The position numbers and the translations under genes are program-made. The notes below the pieces were generated by a model. That model was not told the DNA's origin. It worked only from the letters and a program-made list of their open reading frames with translations, and made no database searches. A stretch of DNA of 64,000 bases, from the NCBI RefSeq assembly GCF_008124715.1, contig NZ_VNHO01000004.1, positions 1 to 64,000 on the forward strand, in the 5' to 3' direction. Shown here in pieces: positions 9,470-16,935 of the stretch. Source of the DNA: Thermosediminibacter litoriperuensis (GTDB lineage: Bacteria > Bacillota > Thermosediminibacteria > Thermosediminibacterales > Thermosediminibacteraceae). Positions within the stretch are counted from its first letter, which is position 1; every line of letters starts with the position of its first letter.

Positions 9470-10348
9470 CTAAGTCATAGAATGTATGCCGCCATCCCTT
9501 ACCTCATTGGGAGAAAGAATTATGGGAACGTTGCCCAGGTCGATTATCGATTTTCCACCCCTAACTCCTCCGGGTTCCGACGGCATGATGATTTTTTCAT
9601 GCATGGCACCCTGACCGCCCAGTTCCTTCACGATCAGCACTTTAGGCCTACCCTTACGTCTGATATCCTTGAATTCCTGCGTAAAGACGGCTTCCTGCGG
9701 AGGTATTTTCTTCAGTTCCCACCTTACATGGTCCAGAATCCAATCGCAGACCTGATGCGCCGCCAAGGGGCCTCGCCTTTCCATTCCCGTGCCCTTTTCT
9801 ATGACCACATCAATCCTTATCACAATTTCATCGCTTCCCGGCGTCCCCGGCATGCCAAAAGCAACCTTGTCCTTAAAAATACCGTTGGATGAACCGAATT
9901 CGGCTATCTGCCTTCCGGCCTCGTCGATTCCTGTCAGGAAGACGACCACGCCCCGCAGGCAGTGAGTTACGCCCTCCCCTATTTTACCCTCGACCTTGGC
10001 GGCTATAGGCATTATATCCATTATGGTGTTTGTGAAAACATCCTGCGCACCGGGTCTTATCACATCTATAGTTACTTTTTTCACAAGTGGGTTAATATTA
10101 ATGGACTGCTGGGCTAAAGCCGCATCCAGATAGAGGGTGTTGTCCTTAATTTTGGTATTATTAGAAATTTGTACATTGTTTACTGAAAATTCGCGCCATA
10201 TCAAAGTGCGCAAAACCTTTTCCCTGGGCAGTGGGGTTACCTCTGCCGCTTTATTCCGCTGCGGCTTATCTTTCAGGGCTATTTTCGCGTACTTTTCCGG
10301 CATCTCCATCGTTATGCTTTTTGCCTGGTTTATCAATAATTTGAACAT
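9470..10348 (-). CDS. prdD: PrdD, stand-alone homologue of the N-terminal chain of PrdA
   Basis: A 292-residue protein that parallels PrdA residues of roughly 160-406: REF, NTIMDIMPIA, KVEGKIGEGVTHCLRGVVVFLTG, GTGMERRGPLAAHQVCD, RPKVLIVKE, GQGAMH, and the end VRDGGIHSMT. In PrdA the same sequence reads VRDGGIHALT and is followed by the pyruvoyl-forming Cys. Here a TAG stop replaces that Cys, and prdE begins 11 bases later. It lacks the Asp/Glu-rich N-terminal region of PrdA. Probably a structural or assembly partner of the reductase; function is inferred from context only. Confidence 0.87.
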   Translation of the reverse strand: MFKLLINQAKSITMEMPEKYAKIALKDKPQRNKAAEVTPLPREKVLRTLIWREFSVNNVQISNNTKIKDNTLYLDAALAQQSININPLVKKVTIDVIRPGAQDVFTNTIMDIMPIAAKVEGKIGEGVTHCLRGVVVFLTGIDEAGRQIAEFGSSNGIFKDKVAFGMPGTPGSDEIVIRIDVVIEKGTGMERRGPLAAHQVCDWILDHVRWELKKIPPQEAVFTQEFKDIRRKGRPKVLIVKELGGQGAMHEKIIMPSEPGGVRGGKSIIDLGNVPIILSPNEVRDGGIHSMT

Positions 10349-10433
10349 TCCCTTTTCACCCCCTCTTAATACAGTTTTGTATATATCCCCGCCGGCAGGC
10401 CGTTGACATGACCCACCGGCGGAAAAAAAGGTT

Positions 10434-11159
10434 TTATATCTTTGCCTTGTACTCGTAAGGCAGGTTTACTACTTTTCCGTAAGTGTCTATTGTAACCAGA
10501 GCGTTGAGGGCATCCTTCAGTATCGCGGTCTGCATCACCTTGTTGTTGGGTTCGCCCACGTTGGCACCCATGGGCACCATCGGAGCGACTATTCTCGGGG
10601 ACCCCTGCTGCTTCGCCACCGGCGGCAGCGCGGCAATCAGTACCGTGGGAATCCCGATGTTTTCGATTGCTCTCTGCACAATCACGGCAGAGCGGTGACA
10701 GGTCCCTCACCCGGCGGTCAGAACGACCGCATCAACTCCTTCCCTTTTCAGCACTTCGGCGATCTGGGGGCCGGTTTCTTCCTGGAATTTTTTAACATTC
10801 CCTCCACCGCCCATAAATCCAACATGGACGGGAGCCACTGCCTTTATAAAGCCTTCTTTTGCCAGTTCCCTCAGGCGGTCGATGGGGAACATGCAGTTGA
10901 TATCCTTGTTTACATCGGTGTTGTCGTACCCGCCGTGGGTTACCATCAGCTCGGAGGACGGCGTGTCTCCGGGTATTTCCCTGAAGGTGAAGTCCCCTGC
11001 CAGGTTAAACGGCTTTTGGGATTTCATATGAATACCCGCAGCGGACACCAGGGCTACGCTGCAGTCCTTGAGCTGCTTCGTGAACGGCGTATATACAGGG
11101 GGTGGGGTTATCGGAACGTAAATTTCCGATTGCAGCCCTTCCACAACCGTGAGTTTCAT
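10434..11159 (-). CDS. prdB: D-proline reductase selenoprotein subunit PrdB (in-frame UGA = Sec)
   Basis: PrdB carries the catalytic selenocysteine that attacks the C-N bond of D-proline bound to the pyruvoyl group of PrdA. The frame runs 150 codons to a TGA (complement at 10707-10709) and continues, in the same frame, for another 90 residues to a stop at 10434. Around the UGA the product reads VVLTAG-U-GTCHRSAVIV, the PrdB Sec motif with Cys three residues after Sec. A SECIS-like hairpin follows at once. Total length is 241 residues, matching known PrdB. Gene callers that treat UGA as stop would split it in two. The start is the ATG at 11159; the stop of the small gene upstream is at 11165. 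Confidence 0.95.
10672..10706 (-). promoter_or_regulatory. SECIS-like hairpin for Sec insertion in prdB
   Basis: Fourteen bases after the UGA, CTCTGC (10692-10687) and GCAGAG (10677-10672) can pair around a nine-base loop CGTGATTGT. Bacterial SECIS elements lie just downstream of the UGA within the coding sequence and have small apical loops, which this fits in place and size. Confidence 0.6.
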
Positions 11160-11164
11160 TTGCT

Positions 11165-11365
11165 CTACCTCCCATCACTTTTTAGTCTGACGTAGCTCAT
11201 CTCCAGTTCAACTTCGTCGCCGACCTGCGGACGCTTATCGCAGATCAGCATCCGCAGGGGAACTCTCAGCATCCCCATGCGGCCGTAAAATTCAATCTTA
11301 ACGTCGCGTTCGGTGAGCTCTATAATCCTTCCCTTTACGGGCCGGGTTTCGGGGTATATTTCCAT
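11165..11365 (-). CDS. Small CBO2463/CBO2479-like protein of proline reductase operons
   Basis: A 66-residue acidic/basic protein with a beta-rich pattern (GRIIELTERDVKIEFYGRMG, LRVPLRMLIC, VGDEVELEMSYVRL) resembling a small OB/SH3-like barrel. Short proteins of this kind (the CBO2463/CBO2479 domain) are known as companions of proline reductase genes in clostridia, and the location between prdA and prdB fits. No catalytic residues stand out and its role is unknown. It starts 34 bases after prdA and ends 5 bases before prdB, so it belongs to the same transcript. Confidence 0.72.
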   Translation of the reverse strand: MEIYPETRPVKGRIIELTERDVKIEFYGRMGMLRVPLRMLICDKRPQVGDEVELEMSYVRLKSDGR

Positions 11366-11398
11366 AATCCTTCTCCCTCATACCCTTTCGGCGAGCTT

Positions 11399-13144
11399 CT
11401 AAACGAGTTTCTGATTGTTCTCGATTACCGACGGATCCCATTTTTTCGGCGCGGGTTTGATTTCTACCCCGGCCATCTTAGCCTTGAGCATGGCCAGAGC
11501 CCTTACGGCGTCCTCTTTCGTCAAAGTATTGTCGCCCAGTATCTCGGACTCCATCCCGTTGGGGTCCTTGTTCAGCTCTATCATGGCGTCCATATACTTG
11601 TTGCCCACAATGAGCTGCCCCTGGTAAGCGGCATACGTCACGCCTACGACGGGGATACCTCTCTTGCCTATCTGCTCGATGTGGGATGCGAAATCAATGT
11701 GATTGTTTCCGAAACCTTCGGTGGTTACGATGGCGCCGTCGACGCCCAGCGCTTCCACCAGTGCTCCCAGGCGCTCCGATACGTAGAACTTTTCGTCATT
11801 TACCTGCGGGCTTCCAACAAAAACCACGCCCACCAGGTTAACCTCCTCGTCCTCGGCCACCAGGTTTACCAGCGGTTCCCTGAAATAGTGGCGCGTATTC
11901 TCCTTTGAGGCGGGGCCTATGCAGGTGAGGGCGTGAATTCCACCGTCCCTTACCTCGTTAGCGGAAAGCACTACCGGGATGTTGCCCAGGTCTACGTTGG
12001 GCCTTCCTCCCAGCACACCGGCCGGCTCCTTCGGCAGGATGACGTTGTCGTGCATGGCGCCCTGGCCCATGATCTCCTTCACTATTACTACTCTGGGCCT
12101 CCCGATCCTTTCCACGTCTTTGTATTCGATTTCCCTGGCGGCTTCGGCAGCAGGCCTCTTCTTGAGGGCGTCGCGGATTTCCTGGATTACAGCGTCGCAA
12201 ACCTTATGAGCGGCATAAGGCCCTTTTCTCTCCATACCCGTTCCGGCCTGAATTGTCACGTGGATACGGATCATAATATCGTTTTCATCGGGACAGCCGG
12301 GCCTGCCGTATCTCACCTTTTCGCCGATGATTCCCTCGCAGGAACCGAATTCGTGCACCTGTATACCGCTCTCATCCACACCGGTGAGTACCACAACAGC
12401 ACCGGACATGACATGGGTGATACCTTCGCCCAGAGAACCCTCGACTTTTGTAGCGATCGGTATGACGTCCATTATGGTGTTTGTGAATACATTCTTGTTG
12501 TCTGGCGTTATTATATCTATTTCCATCTTCTTGGCCAGAGGATCGGCCTTCAGCGCATCTTCGACCAGGCCCTTTCTGATCGTGAGAACTCCGTTTTCAA
12601 AGGAGGTCTCGTCTCCCAGTCTTACCTCTTTAACCTCAAATTCGCGCATCAGCAGGGTTCTCCTAACCCTGTCTTCCACCCTGGGTTTCGCAGCCACCTC
12701 CGCCCTCTCTTCCGGCTTCGCGGTAGGTTCGGCTGCTCCTGCTGCTGTCACAATGGCGGGAATTTCCAGGTTTATTCCCTTGCCCTCTTCAATATGGATT
12801 CTGATCACATTGCCGGCACCTGCTACGGGCTGCGCCGCTCCGGACTCCACCACCTCGGCTTCGCTCACCATCTCAGGTTTTTCCGTTTTTTCCAGCCCGC
12901 CCTCGATCATGTCGGGAGTAATGGGTGTCAGGGCGTCGATGGTTTTTGTCAATTTTTTACCAAGCACATCGCCGATGGTAAGAACGTTCTCCGGTATATT
13001 AAGCAGGCCCGAGTCCTCCAGATCCGGGAATATGGCAGGATCCTCCAGGTCTGCCGGGCTTATGATCGTACCTTCCTGGGTAAGGCAGCAAACAACTGCC
13101 GGATCATTTTTATGCTGATTGGCAGTTTCTGGAGTGATAGACAT
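11399..13144 (-). CDS. prdA: D-proline reductase proprotein PrdA
   Basis: PrdA is made as a proprotein and cuts itself between Thr and Cys, turning the Cys into the pyruvoyl group that binds D-proline. Here the cut site is GGIHALT-C-IGPASKE with the Cys at residue 408 (codon complement 11921-11923). It would give an N-terminal chain of 407 and a C-terminal chain of 174 residues. The N-terminal 160 residues are a variable acidic/Ala-rich region; conserved parts include NTIMDVIPIATKVEG, GTGMERKGPYAAHKVCD and IVKEIMGQGAMHDN. AAGGAGG precedes the ATG. It follows prdC by 19 bases. Confidence 0.95.
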   Translation of the reverse strand: MSITPETANQHKNDPAVVCCLTQEGTIISPADLEDPAIFPDLEDSGLLNIPENVLTIGDVLGKKLTKTIDALTPITPDMIEGGLEKTEKPEMVSEAEVVESGAAQPVAGAGNVIRIHIEEGKGINLEIPAIVTAAGAAEPTAKPEERAEVAAKPRVEDRVRRTLLMREFEVKEVRLGDETSFENGVLTIRKGLVEDALKADPLAKKMEIDIITPDNKNVFTNTIMDVIPIATKVEGSLGEGITHVMSGAVVVLTGVDESGIQVHEFGSCEGIIGEKVRYGRPGCPDENDIMIRIHVTIQAGTGMERKGPYAAHKVCDAVIQEIRDALKKRPAAEAAREIEYKDVERIGRPRVVIVKEIMGQGAMHDNVILPKEPAGVLGGRPNVDLGNIPVVLSANEVRDGGIHALTCIGPASKENTRHYFREPLVNLVAEDEEVNLVGVVFVGSPQVNDEKFYVSERLGALVEALGVDGAIVTTEGFGNNHIDFASHIEQIGKRGIPVVGVTYAAYQGQLIVGNKYMDAMIELNKDPNGMESEILGDNTLTKEDAVRALAMLKAKMAGVEIKPAPKKWDPSVIENNQKLV

Positions 13145-13163
13145 GAATCTCTACCTCCTTTTC

Positions 13164-14453
13164 TTATTTTTTCAGCCTGCGCACCAGAGGGTGGCCCACG
13201 GTGCGTAGCACGTGATCGGTATGATGGTAAACGGGCATTTTCAACTTCGGTGCAACACCCATTACAGTGTTGGTGCAATCACTGCAGGTCCCTACTATTA
13301 GTACGTCTGCCCCCATTTTCTTTAGCTTCAGGATTTTTTCGGCCTGTCCTGGGCAGTTTCCGGGATTCTCGCATTTAATTCCTCCCTTGACGTCAACCAC
13401 CTGCTTGCAGCGTTCGACCCCGGCGACGCAGGCCCCCATCTTTTCGGCCACTTCACGCAGCCTCGCTTCGTTGGCACCGCAGCCGCAGACGAGAAGGCCG
13501 GCCTTCCTGCCCTCCCGGGGCAGCGGGTCCGTGACTATTATTCCTCCCGTTGTTTTGGTGACAACGCAGTCCAGATCAACGGCCTTCCCCGTAAAGGGGC
13601 CTCCCATTATTATTTCCCCAATCTCTCCTTCAAAACCCCCGGCCCTCTCGATCAGCTCAGCCACAGGAGTTCCAATGGGCACGTCGAAGAATACATAGGC
13701 TCTACGCCCGCTCTTCAGCCGGCCGACTACTGTGACGTTTTTGGATATGACCGGCTTTCTCTTTTCCACTGCTTCGCAGATGCGGGAAAGGGTTTCAACG
13801 TTCGATATCACGGCTCTAGCCGCCGAAGGAAGCTGATCGGGCCTCAAAAGCTGCCCTAGAATTTCCCGGACCAGCGCCCTCTCTTCGCCCATTGGGTAAA
13901 GGTCGGGCATTTCCCTCACTTCTATCCTGGGATCGTCGATCGCCGATTTCATGGCTTCAACGGCTTTTTTGTTTTTTGCCTTTATGGCTATATAGGCCCG
14001 GGAGGCGTTGGTAGCTTTCATTGCATACTTAAGCCCTTTGTAGACCGTTTCCGGGTTATTTTCCATCTGCCGCACGTTATGATTGAGCAACGGCTCGCAT
14101 TCTATGCCGTTGGCAATTACAACACCGCCCTGTAAATCGACATCCATTTTGACGTGAGTGGGGAACCCCGCTCCGCCCATGCCCACTATGCCGGCTTCTT
14201 TTATAGCCTCAATAATACTTGAGGTTTCCTTTATGGGCACGTAATCCTCGGGCTGCTCTTTATCGGGCTCTATTTCTATATACTCACCGGTTACCGCCGT
14301 CACCACGCCGCTGACGCTGGCATGGATATTGGCCCCCAGCTTATCCGGAGCTGCAATGAGCTGGCCCTTCTTAACCCTTTCACCCGCACCGACAACGGGT
14401 GTGCAAGGCGCCCCTACATGTTGCTGCAGCGGTATCTTAAAGGTATGGTCCAT
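13164..14453 (-). CDS. prdC: PrdC, RnfC-like electron-transfer protein of D-proline reductase
   Basis: PrdC passes electrons from reduced carriers to the PrdAB reductase. It shows the RnfC/Nqo1-type core: an N-terminal HVGAPCTPVVGAGERVKKGQ segment, GIVGMGGAGFPTHVK near residue 85, a SLBB-like region near 270, and a cysteine-rich C-terminal part (LLVCGCGANE, GACVAGVERC, GIKCENPGNCPG, GTCSDCTNT). PrdC of Clostridioides difficile is reported as a selenoprotein; this one has no in-frame UGA, and Cys stands at all candidate sites. GGAGGTG seven bases before the ATG at 14453 (MDHTFKIP) sets the start; an in-frame TTG two codons upstream is disfavoured. First gene after a sigma-54 promoter. Confidence 0.92.
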   Translation of the reverse strand: MDHTFKIPLQQHVGAPCTPVVGAGERVKKGQLIAAPDKLGANIHASVSGVVTAVTGEYIEIEPDKEQPEDYVPIKETSSIIEAIKEAGIVGMGGAGFPTHVKMDVDLQGGVVIANGIECEPLLNHNVRQMENNPETVYKGLKYAMKATNASRAYIAIKAKNKKAVEAMKSAIDDPRIEVREMPDLYPMGEERALVREILGQLLRPDQLPSAARAVISNVETLSRICEAVEKRKPVISKNVTVVGRLKSGRRAYVFFDVPIGTPVAELIERAGGFEGEIGEIIMGGPFTGKAVDLDCVVTKTTGGIIVTDPLPREGRKAGLLVCGCGANEARLREVAEKMGACVAGVERCKQVVDVKGGIKCENPGNCPGQAEKILKLKKMGADVLIVGTCSDCTNTVMGVAPKLKMPVYHHTDHVLRTVGHPLVRRLKK

Positions 14454-14493
14454 GCGCAATCACCTCCTTTGTGATTTTCGTAACAATTTATAC

Positions 14494-14508
14494 GCAATTT
14501 CCGTGCCA
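14494..14508 (-). promoter_or_regulatory. Sigma-54 promoter of the prd operon
   Basis: On the minus strand TGGCAC-GGAAA-TTGC is an exact -24/-12 element (TGGCAC-N5-TTGC). Transcription would start near 14482, giving a leader of about 30 bases with the prdC ribosome site inside it. The sigma-54 activator gene prdR lies directly upstream. Confidence 0.92.
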
Positions 14509-14607
14509 TCACTCGCCATAATTCGACAAATGGCTTTCTAATGGGGTTTCATTAGTTAATATCGTCAATTAACAAGGCTATTATGCCTCAAGGAATTAAA
14601 TAAATAA

Positions 14608-14623
14608 TGTCAGTATACCGACA
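14608..14623. promoter_or_regulatory. Candidate PrdR upstream activating sequence
   Basis: TGTCAGTATACCGACA is a 16-bp palindrome with one mismatched pair, about 100 bases upstream of the -24 element, the usual distance for enhancer-binding-protein sites. The reverse complement begins TGTCGGTATACT; 11 of these 12 bases recur upstream of the prdR promoter at 16200-16211. Confidence 0.6.
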
Positions 14624-14676
14624 CTTTTTGACAAAAAGCGCGTAGAAACTATGTTAAACCTTTGTCATCCTTCATT

Positions 14677-14719
14677 AAAAAAATGTCCATCCTACCGACA
14701 CGCGTCAGTAGGTTGGACA
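14677..14719 (-). terminator. Terminator of prdR, overlapping its stop codon
   Basis: An arm starting TGTCCAACCTACTGAC (14719 downward) pairs with GTCGGTAGGATGGACA ending at 14684, a 16-bp stem with two mismatches and a four-base loop. Seven T follow on the leftward transcript. The stem begins inside the last codons of prdR. Its arms also carry TGTC...GAC half-sites like the proposed PrdR operator at 14608-14623. Confidence 0.8.
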
Positions 14720-16117
14720 GTCTATCTTGAGAGTTTGTATTTTGAAATAAAGGGTGCTGCGAGGAATTCCTAACATTTTGGCTGCTCTGGCTTTATTATT
14801 CCCTGCCATCCTTAAGGCGTATGTGATAGCCTGCTTCTCGGCCTCCGCCACTACCTGGTCCAATTTCTTGAATCCGGCTTTTTTATCATTTTCGGACGTG
14901 CTTTCAAAGTATTTTCTTATAGAATGGGGCAGGTGTTCAGCCAGAATCGAACCGTCTTCAGACAGTATGACCAGCCTTTCGACCACGTTTTTCAGCTCCC
15001 TGACGTTCCCCGGCCAGGGATAATTGAGCATCATTTCCATAGCAGCGGGTGCGATGCTGTCGATGACCTTTTTATTTTCCACCGAATTTTTTTTCAAATA
15101 GTAATCTATTAGTACGGGTATATCCTCCGGACGCTCCCTTAACGGTGGTATTTTCAGCGACACCACGTCGAGCCTGTAAAGGAGGTCCTCCCTGAATTTC
15201 CCCTCTTTTACCATTTCCGCCAGGTCCCTGTTTGTAGCGGCGATAATCCTAATATTTACCTTAACGGGTTTGACGCCACCGACCCGGTAAAATTCGCGGG
15301 TCTCCAGCACCCTGAGGAGCTTCGACTGCATTTCCAACGGCATCTCGCCTATCTCGTCGAGAAAGACCGTCCCGCCTTCGGCCAGTTCAAATTTCCCCGG
15401 CTTACCTTTTTTCTGAGCACCGGTAAAAGCTCCGGGTTCATAACCGAACAACTCGCTTTCCAGCAGGCTTTCCGGTATAGAACTGCAGTCAACCACTATG
15501 AAAGGCTTGTCCTTTCTGGGGCTGCCCTGGTGTATGGCGCGGGCAAACAGGTCCTTGCCGGTACCGCTTTCACCCTGAATCAGCACCGAAGCGTCGCTTT
15601 CAGCCACCTTCATCGCCAGCAGAATCAGATCGTACATGGTCTTGCTCTTATAAACGATGTTTTCAAAATTGAAATCTTGATGCAGTTTCTTTATCTCCTC
15701 TTCGATGTATTCCAGGTACTGAATCCTATTCCTCGCCCTCTGCAACTCGTAGTTGAGCTTCCTTATCTCGGTTATGTCCTGGTCTATGGATACCACACCC
15801 AGAACTTCACCGTCTTTTTTTATGGGTATTGAGCTGATGACGACCACGTTGCCTTCCCGCGGCCTGTGTTCGGCGTATTCTACTGGTCTTCCCGTTTTCA
15901 GTACCTCGAGCGCCAAAGCGTTTGGGAAAAATTGCTCTATATCCTTGCCCAGAATCTGTTCTTTTTTTATGCCGTAGAGCTTTTCGGACCGCCTGTTCCA
16001 GTATATAACCCGCCTCGAGCGGTCGATTACACAGATACCTTCGTTTATATGCTCCAGAATGCTTTGCAGCGGTATGTCAAAGGTAGCATGAACACTTCCA
16101 GCGTTAGCATCTATCAT
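14705..16117 (-). CDS. prdR: Sigma-54-dependent proline-responsive regulator PrdR
   Basis: An enhancer-binding activator of sigma-54 RNA polymerase. It has an N-terminal PAS domain (about residues 10-115; ILEHINEGICVIDRSRRVIYW), a short coiled linker, the AAA+ domain with Walker A GESGTGKD, the sigma-54 contact loop GAFTGA and FLDEIGEM, and a C-terminal Fis-type HTH (NKARAAKMLGIPRSTLY). In C. difficile PrdR activates the prd operon in response to proline; position next to prdC supports the same role. The open frame starts at 16153, but the sigma-54 promoter places transcription start near 16148. The ATG at 16117, behind GGAGG, is therefore chosen. Confidence 0.93.
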   Translation of the reverse strand: MIDANAGSVHATFDIPLQSILEHINEGICVIDRSRRVIYWNRRSEKLYGIKKEQILGKDIEQFFPNALALEVLKTGRPVEYAEHRPREGNVVVISSIPIKKDGEVLGVVSIDQDITEIRKLNYELQRARNRIQYLEYIEEEIKKLHQDFNFENIVYKSKTMYDLILLAMKVAESDASVLIQGESGTGKDLFARAIHQGSPRKDKPFIVVDCSSIPESLLESELFGYEPGAFTGAQKKGKPGKFELAEGGTVFLDEIGEMPLEMQSKLLRVLETREFYRVGGVKPVKVNIRIIAATNRDLAEMVKEGKFREDLLYRLDVVSLKIPPLRERPEDIPVLIDYYLKKNSVENKKVIDSIAPAAMEMMLNYPWPGNVRELKNVVERLVILSEDGSILAEHLPHSIRKYFESTSENDKKAGFKKLDQVVAEAEKQAITYALRMAGNNKARAAKMLGIPRSTLYFKIQTLKIDCPTY

Positions 16118-16159
16118 ATCTATGGTAACCTCCGAAAAAAACGTTCGCACCAAAATAGT

Positions 16160-16174
16160 GCAATTCGCGTGCCA
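16160..16174 (-). promoter_or_regulatory. Sigma-54 promoter of prdR
   Basis: TGGCAC-GCGAA-TTGC on the minus strand is a second exact -24/-12 element. The predicted leader to ATG 16117 is about 31 bases, nearly the same as for prdC. It implies that prdR itself is driven by sigma-54. Confidence 0.9.
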
Positions 16175-16199
16175 TAATTCGTCTAATATTGTTGTAAAA

Positions 16200-16215
16200 T
16201 GTCGATATACTCCGT
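16200..16215. promoter_or_regulatory. Second candidate PrdR binding site
   Basis: TGTCGATATACT at 16200-16211 on the plus strand differs at one base from TGTCGGTATACT in the site upstream of prdC. It lies only about 26 bases upstream of the -24 element of prdR, closer than a typical enhancer. The right half-site (TCCG) is degenerate. Confidence 0.45.
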
Positions 16216-16337
16216 TTTTATTATATTACCATAGAACAGAAATTCAATAAATGAATATTTTTTACCATTAAAAATAGGACCGGAGCTAACCGGAGCTATT
16301 TTCATTCCTGGGTTGATATTTCCCGGGTACATAAAAT

Positions 16338-16377
16338 AGGAGAGGATCAGTATTAAAACTTTCCTCTCCTTTTTTTC
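16338..16377 (+). terminator. Hairpin with T-run between prdR and the small gene
   Basis: AGGAGAGGA (16338-16346) and TCCTCTCCT (16362-16370) form a 9-bp stem followed by seven T on the plus strand. On the minus strand the stem is followed by ATTTTA, a weaker tail, so it could also end the leftward transcript of the 65-residue gene. The stretch 16216-16337 shows no gene. Confidence 0.55.
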
Positions 16378-16383
16378 GACATG

Positions 16384-16581
16384 TTAGTTCACGTAAATTA
16401 TCTTGTTCCGGCGGCGCGTAAAAAATCCGTTGGACCTCTGTCCGTAAGTATCCTTGTCATCGTGCATGGAGTCTATGTTCATTATTTTTAGCATAATCTC
16501 CCGCTTCTCTTCTTCAGAAGCGGTAAGGTAAGCCCTTAGGAGCATGTCTCTTTCCCGCTCTAAGTACTGCTGCCGCGTCAT
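16384..16581 (-). CDS. Uncharacterised 65-residue charged protein
   Basis: The product starts MTRQQYLERERDMLLRAYL and is mostly a charged helix over the first 40 residues (EEEKREIMLKIMNID), followed by a basic tail (TRRRNKIIYVN). No family is recognised and there is no membrane segment or cysteine pair. A GGAGGG ribosome site precedes the ATG, and a well-formed sigma-A promoter lies 90 bases upstream, so it is probably expressed on its own. Isolated between two terminator-like hairpins. Confidence 0.6.
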   Translation of the reverse strand: MTRQQYLERERDMLLRAYLTASEEEKREIMLKIMNIDSMHDDKDTYGQRSNGFFTRRRNKIIYVN

Positions 16582-16671
16582 TTTTTTCCCTCCTTGTGCG
16601 TTTTATATTAAATTATGAATTATGATTAGGATTTGTTTATTCTTATAGAGACTGTTATTTCTTTCACAAAT

Positions 16672-16700
16672 ATTATATCAGAGGTTAAAAAATTAATCAA
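16672..16700 (-). promoter_or_regulatory. Sigma-A promoter of the 65-residue gene
   Basis: TTGATT (16700-16695), a 17-base spacer and TATAAT (16677-16672) on the minus strand. The leader to the ATG is about 85 bases and AT-rich. The rest of 16701-16835 shows no gene or clear signal. Confidence 0.7.
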
Positions 16701-16835
16701 GTATGTAAGTTATAAATATCATATAATTTTCTAAATTTTTGTTCCTATCTCTTTAGGACCTTTGAACTACCTCCTCCTTTCATTAACTATTTTTCCTCAT
16801 CTTACCGAAGCTTATACATAATACAGGAAAAAACG

Positions 16836-16861
16836 AAAAAAAAAAAGGCTGCAAAGCAGCC
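16836..16861 (-). terminator. Terminator after the division gene cluster
   Basis: GGCTGC-TTT-GCAGCC followed by a run of about eleven T on the leftward transcript, 75 bases past the MinJ-like gene. It closes the ftsE-to-minJ transcript. Confidence 0.85.
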
Positions 16862-16935
16862 CCGCCATATGTCGTTATCGCGGTATAGTAATTATTAAAT
16901 GGAGTACAAGTTCTTAAACCCGGAATGTAAAAATC

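Noticed and set aside
10707-10709. Nonsense mutation splitting prdB
   Set aside because: The UGA is at the known Sec position of PrdB with the exact flanking motif, and a SECIS-like hairpin follows; both halves are otherwise intact.
10366-10710. A 114-residue minus-strand frame across the prdB UGA region
   Set aside because: It lies in another frame over the 3' part of prdB, is rich in Arg/Gly/Ser with no family pattern, and has no ribosome site. The PrdB reading with Sec explains the sequence fully.
16118-16153. Upstream GTG start for prdR giving a 482-residue protein
   Set aside because: It would lie upstream of the transcription start set by the sigma-54 promoter at 16160-16174 and has no ribosome site; ATG 16117 has GGAGG.
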